Of a DNA stretch of 64,000 nt, positions 7,336 to 15,801 are shown one piece after another. The notes beneath the pieces were generated by a model. It searched no databases. It was not told the DNA's origin and saw nothing but the letters and a program-made list of their open reading frames with translations. The stretch comes from Candidatus Competibacteraceae bacterium (GTDB taxonomy: Bacteria; Pseudomonadota; Gammaproteobacteria; Competibacterales; Competibacteraceae): contig RXIV01000005.1 in assembly GCA_003989085.1 (NCBI GenBank), forward strand, positions 1-64,000. The letters are read 5' to 3'. Each line of letters opens with the position of its first letter. The first letter of the stretch is position 1. A program made the position numbers and the translations under genes.

Positions 7336-9606
7336 TCAGCGATAATCGACGATCACGAAGTTCTGATGTGGCTCCGCCCAGCGTACCGTCACGTTGCGCC
7401 CAGCCTGCGGGAAATTGGGCAAAACGTATTCACCGCTGACCCCGGTCAGGTAATCCACGCCCAAGGTGGTCACGGTGAAGGCGGCGCTGCCAAATTCCAC
7501 ACCATCGGCGAAGGCTCGCACTTGGTGACTGCCTGACCCCAACGCATTCCAGTTAAAGGTGTAGCCAAAGCCGTTATCGTCATTGCCACAGACTTCTAGT
7601 GTGTCTTTGCGGGTTCCACCATAGGGCACCTTGCGACGTGGGCCGTCATCAATCTGAAGTTCAATCGTGTTGGCATCGCAGACCCAGCCTCGGATCAGGC
7701 CAATCCCGCTTTCAAAGGAACCCGGCTGTGGGCTTTCCAAATGGGCCAGCAACGGAGTTGCCACTAGGGTCTGGGCGCTGGATTGATTAACGCCCGTTCC
7801 GGCGATCACGAAATTCTGATGCGGCTCCGCCCAGCGTACCGTCACGTTGCGCCCAGCCTGCGGGAAATTGGGCAAAACGTATTCACCGCTGACTCCGGTC
7901 AGGTAATCCACGCCCAAGGTGGTCACGGTAAAGGTGGCGTTGCCGAATTCCAGACCATCGGCGAAGGCGCGCACCCGGTGGCTGCCTGATCCCAGTGCGT
8001 TCCAGTTAAAGGTGTAGCCAAAGCCATTGTCATCATCACCGCACGCCGCCACGGTATCCTTGCGGGTTCCGCCATACGGCGCTTTGCGACGTGGGCCGTC
8101 ATCGATCTGAAGTTCAATCGTGTCGGCATCGCAAGCCCAGCCCCGGATCAGGCCAATCCCGCTTTCAAAGGAACCCGGCTGCGGGCTTTCCAGATTAGCC
8201 CGAGAGCCACCGCCGCACGCGGTCCCGGCATAAGGCAGGATATCGGGGATAATCTGGACGCCAGTACTGTAGATCTGATCCGGCTCCAGCACACCGGCTG
8301 TTGGGAAAGTGGCCTCGATCAGAAACGCCGTCCAGCCGGATGAAGGTTGCGGCACGGTTCCGACATAAGTCCCGTCGGTTTCCGGTTTTAGCGTCTGGCT
8401 GGTCCAGGCCGGGCCAATTGCTTCCAGCCGGAAATCGTGCGCAGATGGATTGGTCGCTCGCCACAATTTTACTTCCTTGGGCGTGGCGGTGGCGGCAATC
8501 CGCAGTGTCCCGTCGTCTTCCCTGGTCCAGGTCACTTGGGGACTGGTTTTGCGATCCAGAATGTCATCAATCCATGATAGCGCTGCGACAATGGTATCGG
8601 TGCTCTGAAAGTGATCGACATTCGGGGTATAGCGCAGCCACTTGGGGCCGGGTAGACCGGCGTAGTAAAAGCGTGAGGAATCGGAGGTAAAGAATTGGTC
8701 GCCGCTGGCGTTGAGAATCAGCTTGGGCATGGTGTAGCGGTCGCGGTAGGCATAGGGATCGATGACCTGCAACAGCGCTTTGCCTTCGGGAGTTTGCACC
8801 CGACAGGGCAGATTAAAAGCGACATAATCGTTAAGCGCCGGCGCATAGAAACCATAAGCCTCCCAATGATTAATGAATTGCCGGGCCAGATTGGGCATAT
8901 CAATCGAAGCCGGAATAATGGCCCGGATGCGCGAATCCACCGCAGCGGTTAACCAAGTCGTCCAACCGCGCTTGGAGCCGCCTAGCACAAGAAAATCATC
9001 AATTTTTTTACCTTTGCTGGCGGCGAAGCTTTGCACCGTATCCATCGCCCGAACCGCAGCCTTGGTCATCGCCAAATGCACTGCCCACTCTGGATCACCG
9101 GTATTCAACGCCTTGTCCAGACTGTAAGCGAGGATCTCATCCTCCTTACGCCCCACCCCAGCCTCATCGGTGAAATACAACGGTTGATTTGGCACTTGCC
9201 GCACTTGGGCCAACACCGCACCGGTAGTCACCGCCGCCGCCCCGATAGCCGGGTCCACACTATCCATCAGCGTCCCGCCATTGCTGCCGCCATCGATCAG
9301 CAGCACTGCCGTATCAGTACGGTCCAGTCCCACTCGGGGAATGATGATCATCAACTCGTGTTCCCAGATCGGTCGATCCACTTCGCTGGCTGAACGCCAC
9401 TGTTGGGAAGTCATCCTGAGAAAATAGGCGACGTAAGCGGCGTCATCCTGAGTGTGATAGAGGGTATAGGTATAGTTCGGGTCGGGACGAGCGACATAGC
9501 GATCCAGCGCTGTCTCCACCGCATGAGCTGCTCCAAAGGGCAGACAAGGAACCAGTAGCCAAAGCCCCATAATCCATTTCAAAAATAATGGCTTTTGTTT
9601 CAGCAT
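7336..9606 (-). CDS. Secreted PhoPQ-related alpha/beta hydrolase with two C-terminal repeat domains
   Basis: A 756-residue exported protein with a signal peptide at residues 1-~29 (cleavage near GAAHA). Residues ~30-450 match the PhoPQ-activated pathogenicity-related (PqaA) family: nucleophile motif GGSKRGWTTW near residue 210 and a late NASGDQFF acid region. Two ~150-residue copies of a repeat follow, each beginning LESPQPGSFESGIGLIRGW, containing a Cys pair and ending WAEPHQNFVI. Similar repeats occur as C-terminal modules in other secreted proteins; they are probably beta-sandwich domains for binding or surface association (inference). The ATG has GGAG 9 bp upstream. The copies are near-identical in DNA, which marks a recent duplication. 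Confidence 0.85.
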   Translation of the reverse strand: MLKQKPLFLKWIMGLWLLVPCLPFGAAHAVETALDRYVARPDPNYTYTLYHTQDDAAYVAYFLRMTSQQWRSASEVDRPIWEHELMIIIPRVGLDRTDTAVLLIDGGSNGGTLMDSVDPAIGAAAVTTGAVLAQVRQVPNQPLYFTDEAGVGRKEDEILAYSLDKALNTGDPEWAVHLAMTKAAVRAMDTVQSFAASKGKKIDDFLVLGGSKRGWTTWLTAAVDSRIRAIIPASIDMPNLARQFINHWEAYGFYAPALNDYVAFNLPCRVQTPEGKALLQVIDPYAYRDRYTMPKLILNASGDQFFTSDSSRFYYAGLPGPKWLRYTPNVDHFQSTDTIVAALSWIDDILDRKTSPQVTWTREDDGTLRIAATATPKEVKLWRATNPSAHDFRLEAIGPAWTSQTLKPETDGTYVGTVPQPSSGWTAFLIEATFPTAGVLEPDQIYSTGVQIIPDILPYAGTACGGGSRANLESPQPGSFESGIGLIRGWACDADTIELQIDDGPRRKAPYGGTRKDTVAACGDDDNGFGYTFNWNALGSGSHRVRAFADGLEFGNATFTVTTLGVDYLTGVSGEYVLPNFPQAGRNVTVRWAEPHQNFVIAGTGVNQSSAQTLVATPLLAHLESPQPGSFESGIGLIRGWVCDANTIELQIDDGPRRKVPYGGTRKDTLEVCGNDDNGFGYTFNWNALGSGSHQVRAFADGVEFGSAAFTVTTLGVDYLTGVSGEYVLPNFPQAGRNVTVRWAEPHQNFVIVDYR
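7351..8198 (-). repeat. Two near-identical direct repeats of ~395 bp, offset 453 bp
   Basis: Copy 1 spans about 7351-7745 and copy 2 about 7804-8198. They lie in frame inside the PhoPQ-related gene (offset 453 bp = 151 codons). Differences are scattered single bases, many synonymous. The linker between copies is GTGVNQSSAQTLVATPLLAH. The pair is prone to homologous deletion or expansion. Confidence 0.9.
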
Positions 9607-9796
9607 GGTATTTTCTCCAAAATGGCGTCATTAAATAATGACGCCATGTCTTCAGTTGCCAGAAAGAACAGCCGCGTCACAGCTATCGGCGCTCCAAAAA
9701 ATCCATTTCAAAGGTAGCTTTCACCGCAGTCGCCCACTAAGCTATAGGATATTTTTCGTCCTCAAATCTCATCACCCCACTACTTGGGAGATCGTT

Positions 9797-10123
9797 ATGA
9801 AGCATTCGCTTGCCGTAGCCACCTTGTGTTGCTCCAGCCTGTTAATATCGATGCCAGTTTTGGCTAAAAAGGCCAGCGTTCAAAATATCAATTTCGGTGA
9901 AATCACTTGCGGCGAATTCATGAAAGAAATCGCCGCAGGTTCCGCCGAAGACGCCGGGGTCGTATTGATGTGGATCGACGGCTATCTAAGCGGTGTTTCT
10001 GGGGATACCGTACTGAAATGGAATGACCTGGAAAAGTTTAGCACCAACCTGGTAGCCTACTGCGGTAAAAAGCCCGACGAAAAAGTGCTGGATGCCGCTC
10101 AGGCCGTCGGCATTGCCGAATAG
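9797..10123 (+). CDS. HdeA/HdeB-like periplasmic acid-stress protein
   Basis: A 108-residue exported protein. The signal peptide is residues 1-~24 (MKHSLAVATLCCSSLLISMP, then VLAK). The mature domain shows the HdeA/HdeB pattern: TCGEFM near residue 38, then GVVLMWIDGYLSG, then YCGKKPDEKVLDAA. The two conserved Cys would form the single disulfide of the fold. HdeA-type chaperones bind unfolding periplasmic proteins at low pH. GGGAG precedes the ATG by ~6 bp. It stands alone, divergent from the PhoPQ-related gene. Confidence 0.82.
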   Translation: MKHSLAVATLCCSSLLISMPVLAKKASVQNINFGEITCGEFMKEIAAGSAEDAGVVLMWIDGYLSGVSGDTVLKWNDLEKFSTNLVAYCGKKPDEKVLDAAQAVGIAE

Positions 10124-10130
10124 GCGACTG

Positions 10131-10690
10131 TCACCTCGGCGGCAACCCGGTATCCTCGCACAAAACCATTCGGACATCGTTGCAAGCAATTTCGACGATG
10201 TCCTCCTGATCAAAAATCTGCTCAGTCCAGCGGTTGCTCTCCAGCCGGGTCAACAACCGGGTGTACAACCGCTCGACATCCACCGGTAATAGCGCAAACT
10301 GGAAATAGCCTGGTAGGCAAGCCATCTTGTGCGTTGGTCCGCCGTTGCAGTTGACGGCGACAGCACATCAGCAATAAAACTAGGTGTGGATTTATAAATC
10401 GGATGGTCATCACGATCATCGCAAACCAGCATGACGTCAGAGTAGTAATAACTGCGGCAGTCAGCAATTCGCAGTTTCATATCGGCTATAAAAGCGCGAT
10501 AGAAGCAGCCGCGAGCTGCTTACCGAAGACGAAAAAGCATATTATCAACGATCCGGTTATGATGCTCGCTGGCTTCAGCCAGCGTAAAAACTCGACCGGC
10601 GATATATCCATGTTTGTCGTTAGCCCGACTTTCCCGATCCAGATAGTCAGCTTCACTAAGATACAGTTCCTCAGCGGCAGCGCCCCCTCA
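10131..10690 (-). pseudogene. Degraded Uma2-family (DUF820) nuclease-fold protein
   Basis: Read on the minus strand, the region gives a recognisable Uma2 protein in pieces. An N-terminal part (ELYLSEADYLDRES, HHNRIVDNMLFRLR) ends at an in-frame TAA near 10525. The core follows (FIADMKLRIADCRSYYYSDV, then MLVCDDRD, FIADVLSPST, RWLAYQAISSLRYY). A frame change near 10290 leads to the C-terminal IFDQEDIVEIACNDV and EDTGLPPR. Uma2 proteins have a PD-(D/E)xK-like fold. The usual Glu of VEVLSPST is replaced here (ADVLSPST). No start codon is evident. Decay is clear from two independent disruptions. Confidence 0.75.
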
Positions 10691-10719
10691 CCCAATCAAT
10701 TTTGACCCTTGGCCTCGCT

Positions 10720-11841
10720 TCACCCCGGCAACGGTGGCGGCAAATGAGCAAATAGCGCCACCAATTCCGCTACTTCGCCAGCCGGCGTCCATTTATCCAT
10801 ACCTTGCGCCCAGACCAAGGTAGCACGGGTTAATTGACCGCCTTGCGCCTGCTGTTGCAATACGGCCATTGGAAATGGCCCGGCCTGCTGATCATTGAAC
10901 GCAACAAAATACGACGTCGCGGTAGGCAAAGGCGGTGGGGCAATAGGTGGTGGCACTGGTTGCGGAGCAGGAGCTACTGACTGCGAGGGTCGGGAGAAAG
11001 TTTCATTCAGCCGTTGCGCCATCGCCAGTCCCAGCCCCATATTCAGCGCCTCGGAGCCGCTGCCGGGATTGGCGGCGGCTTCACGCAGGGCTTCCGCTGC
11101 CTGGAACTGGGTGTATTGATCAAGGTTGCCAACGATACCCATGCTGCTGCGCCTGTCGAGCGCGGCTTCAACTTCCTGCGGAAGCGAGATATTTTCGACC
11201 AGCAGATTAGTGAGTTCAATCCCGACTGTTTCAAATTCCGGGGCAATCCGTTGCAGCAGAAACTGGCCGAGTTGATCGTAATTACCCGCCAAATCCAGTG
11301 CTGGAATTTTCGCTTGCCCAAGAATATTGGTGAAGCGCGATACGATCATATTGCGTAATTGGTTAGTGATTTCGTCGGTAGTAAATCGTCCATCGGTGCC
11401 GACGATTTCACGCAGAAAGGTTGGCGCATCTTTCACCCGAATCGCGTAACTACCAAAAGCCCGTAATCGAATTGGCCCAAATTCCGGATCGCGCAACATT
11501 ACCGGGTTTTGCGTTCCCCATTTGAGATCGGTGAAGCGGCGAGTGCTGAAAAAACAGACTTCAGCTTTAAATGGACTTTCAAAGCCGTATTTCCATGATT
11601 GCAGGGTTGAAAGCAACGGCAGATTGTTGGTTTTCAACTCGTACATGCCAGGTTGGAAAGTGTCAGCCAACTGACCCTCATTGATAAAGACTGCAACCTG
11701 AGATTCTCGTACCGTGAGTTTTGCTCCAAACTTAATTTCGTTGCCGTGGCGTTCGAAGCGGTAAACAAGAGTGTCATTGGAGTCATCAATCCATTGGATG
11801 ACATCAATAAATTCACCAAGCAGTTTATCCCACAATCCCAT
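10720..11841 (-). CDS. SPFH-domain protein with C-terminal GYF_2 domain (YdjI-like)
   Basis: A 373-residue protein of the family often labelled virion core protein/YdjI. Residues ~20-260 form an SPFH-like domain (RESQVAVFINEGQLADTF, VENISLPQEVEAALDRRSSM). A helical segment (NMGLGLAMAQRLNETF) and a Pro-rich linker follow, then a GYF_2 domain (~310-365: YFVAFNDQQAGPFPMAVLQQ, TLVWAQGMDKWTPA). I start at the ATG at 11841 because GGAGG lies 9 bp upstream and homologues begin MGLWDKLxGEFIDVIxW. It lies 1 bp after telA, in the xpaC-telA-SPFH operon. A role as a membrane-associated scaffold is inferred. Confidence 0.85.
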   Translation of the reverse strand: MGLWDKLLGEFIDVIQWIDDSNDTLVYRFERHGNEIKFGAKLTVRESQVAVFINEGQLADTFQPGMYELKTNNLPLLSTLQSWKYGFESPFKAEVCFFSTRRFTDLKWGTQNPVMLRDPEFGPIRLRAFGSYAIRVKDAPTFLREIVGTDGRFTTDEITNQLRNMIVSRFTNILGQAKIPALDLAGNYDQLGQFLLQRIAPEFETVGIELTNLLVENISLPQEVEAALDRRSSMGIVGNLDQYTQFQAAEALREAAANPGSGSEALNMGLGLAMAQRLNETFSRPSQSVAPAPQPVPPPIAPPPLPTATSYFVAFNDQQAGPFPMAVLQQQAQGGQLTRATLVWAQGMDKWTPAGEVAELVALFAHLPPPLPG

Positions 11842-11842
11842 A

Positions 11843-13006
11843 TCAGTGGCCTCCGGATTGAACAGGTTGAGGTGTTTTGGCATGCGCAGCAGCCAGCGCC
11901 TGCCGCAATTCTCTTTCACAATTTTCTAGTTGGGTCGCAGCTTCCTGGCGACGGCGGCGGCCCTCGTCAGCAATCTGTAAACTGTCTTCAATGGTGGCGA
12001 TCAGGGTTTGATTCGCCTTTTTCACCGTTTCAATATCAAATACGCCACGTTCAATCTGAGTGCGGGCCTGAACATTAGCCTGGCGCAAGTTTTCAGCATT
12101 CGCCGCTAACAACTGATTGGTCAAATCGGTAGCCGCTTTCACCGTTTCAGCGGCCTGTCCAGATCGATAGATGGTAATAGCCTGGGCAAGCTGTTGCCGC
12201 CACAACGGAACGGTATTTACCAGCGTTGAGTTGATCTTGCTAATTAAACTTTTATCGTTCTCTTGCACCAACCGGATACTGGGCAGGCTTTGCATAGTGA
12301 CTTGCCGGGTTAATTTTAAATCATAAACCCGCCGCTCCAAATCGTCGCGGCTGGCCCGCAGATCACGCAGGATTTGCGCCTTGACCATGTCCTCGCCCGT
12401 AGTGACTTCCTGCGCTAATGCCGGCAATTCCTCAGCATCCACTTTTTTTAGTTTGACTTCGCCGGCAGCGATGTATAGCTCCAGGTTGTGAAAATAATCG
12501 AGATTGGCGACATACAATCGATCCAGCGTGGCAATATCAGTGAGTAATTGGGTTTTATGCCGCTCTAAGGCATCGCTGATGCTGTCAATCTGGTTCCGCA
12601 CCAGTTCATATTGCTGAACGATTTTAGCCAGCGGTTTAGCCTTACCAAATAGCCGGTCGAAAAAACCGGGCTTTTTATTCGGGTCCAGCTCTTCCAGATT
12701 AAATCCGCGCAATACGCTGACCATTTCATTCAATGCCGTTCCGGCAGGACCAGCGTCCTTGTTCCGAACGCCTTCCAACATATTGTCGGAAATAGCAGTC
12801 AACTGCTCCTGAGCCTTGCTGCCAAAAAAGATGATCGAGTTACTATCGCGTAGATCAATTTGTGCGACCAACGCCGTAACTTGCTGCTGATCCTGTATCG
12901 GATCTGGAGCGCGGGCGGCTAAATCCTGCTGGACTTGCGGCGCTAACATTGGCGTAAATGCGTTAGCATCCAAAACAGCAGAAGATGAAGAGGGCGATGT
13001 GGACAT
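11843..13006 (-). CDS. telA: TelA-family toxic anion resistance protein
   Basis: A 387-residue, largely helical cytosolic protein of the TelA/KlaA family (PF05816). Recognisable blocks are GFNLEELDPNKKPGFFDRLF (~residues 99-118), then SISDALERHKTQLLTDI and KVDAEELPALAQEV, and the late WRQQLAQAITI. The C-terminal third is coiled coil. Members are linked to tellurite, colicin and cell-envelope stress resistance; the molecular role is unresolved. Its stop is 1 bp from the SPFH gene start and xpaC lies ~120 bp upstream, a combination seen in many bacteria. Confidence 0.92.
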   Translation of the reverse strand: MSTSPSSSSAVLDANAFTPMLAPQVQQDLAARAPDPIQDQQQVTALVAQIDLRDSNSIIFFGSKAQEQLTAISDNMLEGVRNKDAGPAGTALNEMVSVLRGFNLEELDPNKKPGFFDRLFGKAKPLAKIVQQYELVRNQIDSISDALERHKTQLLTDIATLDRLYVANLDYFHNLELYIAAGEVKLKKVDAEELPALAQEVTTGEDMVKAQILRDLRASRDDLERRVYDLKLTRQVTMQSLPSIRLVQENDKSLISKINSTLVNTVPLWRQQLAQAITIYRSGQAAETVKAATDLTNQLLAANAENLRQANVQARTQIERGVFDIETVKKANQTLIATIEDSLQIADEGRRRRQEAATQLENCERELRQALAAAHAKTPQPVQSGGH

Positions 13007-13129
13007 GACAACTCCTAGGGCGATTTTAGTCTAGTGCGGGACGCACGCAAGTAGCTCAATCTGATGATTGTTCAATGATCCTAAAAACCTTTTGAAATCC
13101 TTGGCGAGCATCTTGATGGCTCCGATGAG

Positions 13130-14047
13130 TTAAATAACCCCTTCTCGCTTCAATTGCGTGGTTAATACTTCAATCTGCACATCCAAATCAGTAACATCGC
13201 TTTCCAGTAATTTCTGTTGCTGTTCGCTAAAGACTTCTTCGATCGTGATCAGCACCCGGCGGAAGTTATCTTCCAGTTCTGGCGCGGATACCCGGCCATG
13301 CGTCTTGGCGTAACCCTCGATGACTTGTTGGGCGCCGTCCAGATAAACATTCAGGAACTTGCGGGCGCGGCGTAAATCACGCGGATCTTCTTCCAGCAAT
13401 TTGAGAATGTCGCGGGCTAATCGGGCAATCCGCTGCAATCGGTTATTCAACTCAGTATTGCGAATATCGCGGCTGGCCTGTTCAATCGCAGCAATGCTGC
13501 TTTCGGCCTGTTCCAGCGCCTCCAGCACCCGGTCGGTGGTATCCACGCCATCATGATCGGTAAACCGCTTGGCGGTGCGGGGATCGAAGCCGTAATTCAG
13601 ATAGCAGCCCAGCAGTGCAGCCAGTCCGAAGGCGCCCGCCATCGCGGGTGGATAGTGAGCGCCGAGCCAGGCAGTAACGCCCGTCGCCAGCGCAATCACT
13701 CCACTGCCAACCATTTTGAGCGGCCACGGCGCTTTGGCGACCCGGCGGCGGGCGAATTCACCCTCGCTCAGCAGCCCATGCCGCAGCAACAGCGCCCCGG
13801 CTAGAAACAGCGCATAACCGGCGGCATTGCCGAGCAGACCGCCTAAACTGCCTCGACCTAGCGCGACCAGCGCCGCCAGCAATACTGGCAGCGGCAGCAA
13901 AAACAGCAGAAAACCTTTGGTCGATGGCAACCGGGCAGGGGCGGATTGATAGCGTTCAGCCATAACGCGAAATCCTCGTTGTAGCAGCAGGATCAAGGCG
14001 GTCAGCGGGATCAGGATGACGCCGGCCAGCAACAGAAAGCGGCCCAT
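13130..14047 (-). CDS. XpaC-like membrane protein
   Basis: A 305-residue protein of the XpaC family (PF10112; named for 5-bromo-4-chloroindolyl phosphate hydrolysis, though direct catalysis is unproven). It has one N-terminal helix (residues 4-22), three or four further membrane helices (~48-150), then a cytosolic helical domain (~185-305) with ELNNRLQRIARLARDILKLL and RRARKFLNVYLDGAQQVIE. XpaC and TelA genes are commonly adjacent, and here they are in the same orientation with the SPFH/GYF gene. A joint envelope-stress function is likely but not defined. Confidence 0.87.
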   Translation of the reverse strand: MGRFLLLAGVILIPLTALILLLQRGFRVMAERYQSAPARLPSTKGFLLFLLPLPVLLAALVALGRGSLGGLLGNAAGYALFLAGALLLRHGLLSEGEFARRRVAKAPWPLKMVGSGVIALATGVTAWLGAHYPPAMAGAFGLAALLGCYLNYGFDPRTAKRFTDHDGVDTTDRVLEALEQAESSIAAIEQASRDIRNTELNNRLQRIARLARDILKLLEEDPRDLRRARKFLNVYLDGAQQVIEGYAKTHGRVSAPELEDNFRRVLITIEEVFSEQQQKLLESDVTDLDVQIEVLTTQLKREGVI

Positions 14048-14065
14048 GACAACGTCCCCTTGGAT

Positions 14066-14197
14066 TCAGCGCGGCAGCGCCGATGAAATAACCGACGCAT
14101 CCGGGGAGCAGGAAGTGAGCAACGCCTGGCAGGAGGCCACGCCGATGGCGGCAAAAATCAGCAGCAACCCAATGAATTTACGCATGAAATCAGGCAT
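14066..14197 (-). CDS. Small putative lipoprotein upstream of xpaC
   Basis: A 43-residue frame ending 18 bp before the xpaC ATG. Residues 6-20 are strongly hydrophobic (RKFIGLLLIFAAIGVASC) and VASC fits a lipobox with Cys23. A second Met at position 5 could be the true start. The mature part would be only ~20 residues. The ribosome site is weak. Kept because position, orientation and lipobox fit a small envelope gene of this operon. Confidence 0.42.
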   Translation of the reverse strand: MPDFMRKFIGLLLIFAAIGVASCQALLTSCSPDASVISSALPR

Positions 14198-14234
14198 GGC
14201 GGCAGACTCGCTGAATGGCCGGAGATAAGGCTAA

Positions 14235-15725
14235 CTATAGCACGGTGGGCATTGCGCTCAGCTGCGCCAGCGCCCGATCCAGCGCTGCTTCCGGGTCAAA
14301 CAGGGTTTCCGCCGGGGTGGTGAACGTCCGATGATAAAAATTGCCCTCGCGATCCGCCGTGTAGTGCGCTCGATAAAAGTCTGGTCGTGATTGCAGATCA
14401 CGGAGTCCAGCCAGCAATGCGGCGATATCCTCAGCCGTGGTGTAAAGCCCCAAACTGGCTCGCACCATGCCTTGCCAGGATTTAAGCCGCTGCGCTGCGC
14501 CCTCTGCATCGGGATCAATTTCCAGCGCCCATAACTCCGGTTTCAACAGTTCACGGACATAGGGATGAGCGCAGAAACAACCGTTGCGCACCGCGACATT
14601 GAAATAATCATTCAGCGCCGCCGCGACCAGCCCATGTTCCAGCCCGTTCAGATTAAAGGCGACCGTGCCGAGACGCGGGGTGCGGTCCAGATCGGGATCA
14701 CCGTAAATTCGCAGCCCGGGAATAGCCGCCAGTCCGGTCAGTAGTTGCCGTAACCGGGTCTGTTCTTCGGCGTGAATCGTTGCCATCCCTACCCGTTGCA
14801 GCGCGTTCAACACTGCCCCCAGTTGCACTGCGCCGAGAATGTTGGGCGTGCCGGCTTCTTCCCGATCTGGAAAGTGAGTTGTGAGCTGATAGCCAGCGAG
14901 TGAAACGTCGTCCACCATCCCGCCGCCAACCTCATCCGGTTCGCCGCCCTCCAGCAGCGCCCGCCGCACCACCGCGACGCCCGGTGATCCTGGCGCATAC
15001 AACTTGTGCCCGGAAAATACGACCGCGTCCAGCGTCTGTTCGGTTGCGCCGACACCATTGATCGACAATAACGCATGAGCGAGGGATTGAGAGGCGTCCA
15101 CCACGATCCAGGCGCCGTAAGCGTGCGCCAACGCAGCGATGTCATGTACCGGATTGACGATGCCGGTCACGTTGCTGGCGGCGGAGACTGCCACATAATT
15201 GACCTGACCCGGATGCTGTTCCAGCAGGTGTTCCAGCGCGACGAGATCGACCGCACCCAGCGCCGGGGCTTGGCCGCTCAGCGGGAGATGAATGACTTGA
15301 CCAGCGTGTTTGCGATGCGGCAGATCGTTGGCGTGATGCTCCATCAGCGAAGCCAGCACGATGCGCCGCTGCGGTCGCCGCGCCGCCAGAGTTCGGGCTA
15401 GGCGGTTCAAACCGGCGGTGCAACCGCTTCCAGCAAAAAAGGCGGTGTAGCACACCGGATCAGCCTGAACCCACCTCAGAACCTGCCGGTGCGCCCAGTC
15501 ATAAGCCTGATTGACGATACGGGCAGAAAAATGCGCTTGGCTGTGGGTGTTGGCGTAGTGGGGTAGCAGATCATCGACGACCCGCCGGGCGCAGCCCATC
15601 GCCAAAGTCGAGGCGGCTGAATCGAGATAATGGCGGCGAATGATCCGGCCATCGGCTAACCGGTAGCGGGTAGCGAGGGCAGGGAAGTCACGGGAGAGAG
15701 CAGCATTGGTGGGGAAAGAGGACAT
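14235..15725 (-). CDS. PLP-dependent class V aminotransferase (cysteine desulfurase/selenocysteine lyase-like)
   Basis: A 496-residue cytosolic enzyme of fold type I. The PLP Lys is K241 in VVFSGHKLYAPGSPG, preceded by the Asp of AYGAWIVVDASQS (D210) and the His of LMEHHAND. A C-terminal NGCFCAHPY segment contains the Cys that would act in a desulfurase. About 90 residues beyond the usual ~405 form an extra C-terminal tail. No SUF or ISC partner genes are adjacent. The open frame extends upstream to 15938, but that part is antisense to citrate synthase; the ATG at 15725 (MSSFPTNAALSRDF) is the sensible start. The sulfur-compound substrate is unassigned. Confidence 0.85.
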   Translation of the reverse strand: MSSFPTNAALSRDFPALATRYRLADGRIIRRHYLDSAASTLAMGCARRVVDDLLPHYANTHSQAHFSARIVNQAYDWAHRQVLRWVQADPVCYTAFFAGSGCTAGLNRLARTLAARRPQRRIVLASLMEHHANDLPHRKHAGQVIHLPLSGQAPALGAVDLVALEHLLEQHPGQVNYVAVSAASNVTGIVNPVHDIAALAHAYGAWIVVDASQSLAHALLSINGVGATEQTLDAVVFSGHKLYAPGSPGVAVVRRALLEGGEPDEVGGGMVDDVSLAGYQLTTHFPDREEAGTPNILGAVQLGAVLNALQRVGMATIHAEEQTRLRQLLTGLAAIPGLRIYGDPDLDRTPRLGTVAFNLNGLEHGLVAAALNDYFNVAVRNGCFCAHPYVRELLKPELWALEIDPDAEGAAQRLKSWQGMVRASLGLYTTAEDIAALLAGLRDLQSRPDFYRAHYTADREGNFYHRTFTTPAETLFDPEAALDRALAQLSAMPTVL

Positions 15726-15801
15726 GTTTAAATGACGCCCTGTCCCCGACCGGGTTCCAAAGCAGGGCGGCTTCGGAACCCGTCGGGATGCGGTAGTCAG
15801 A

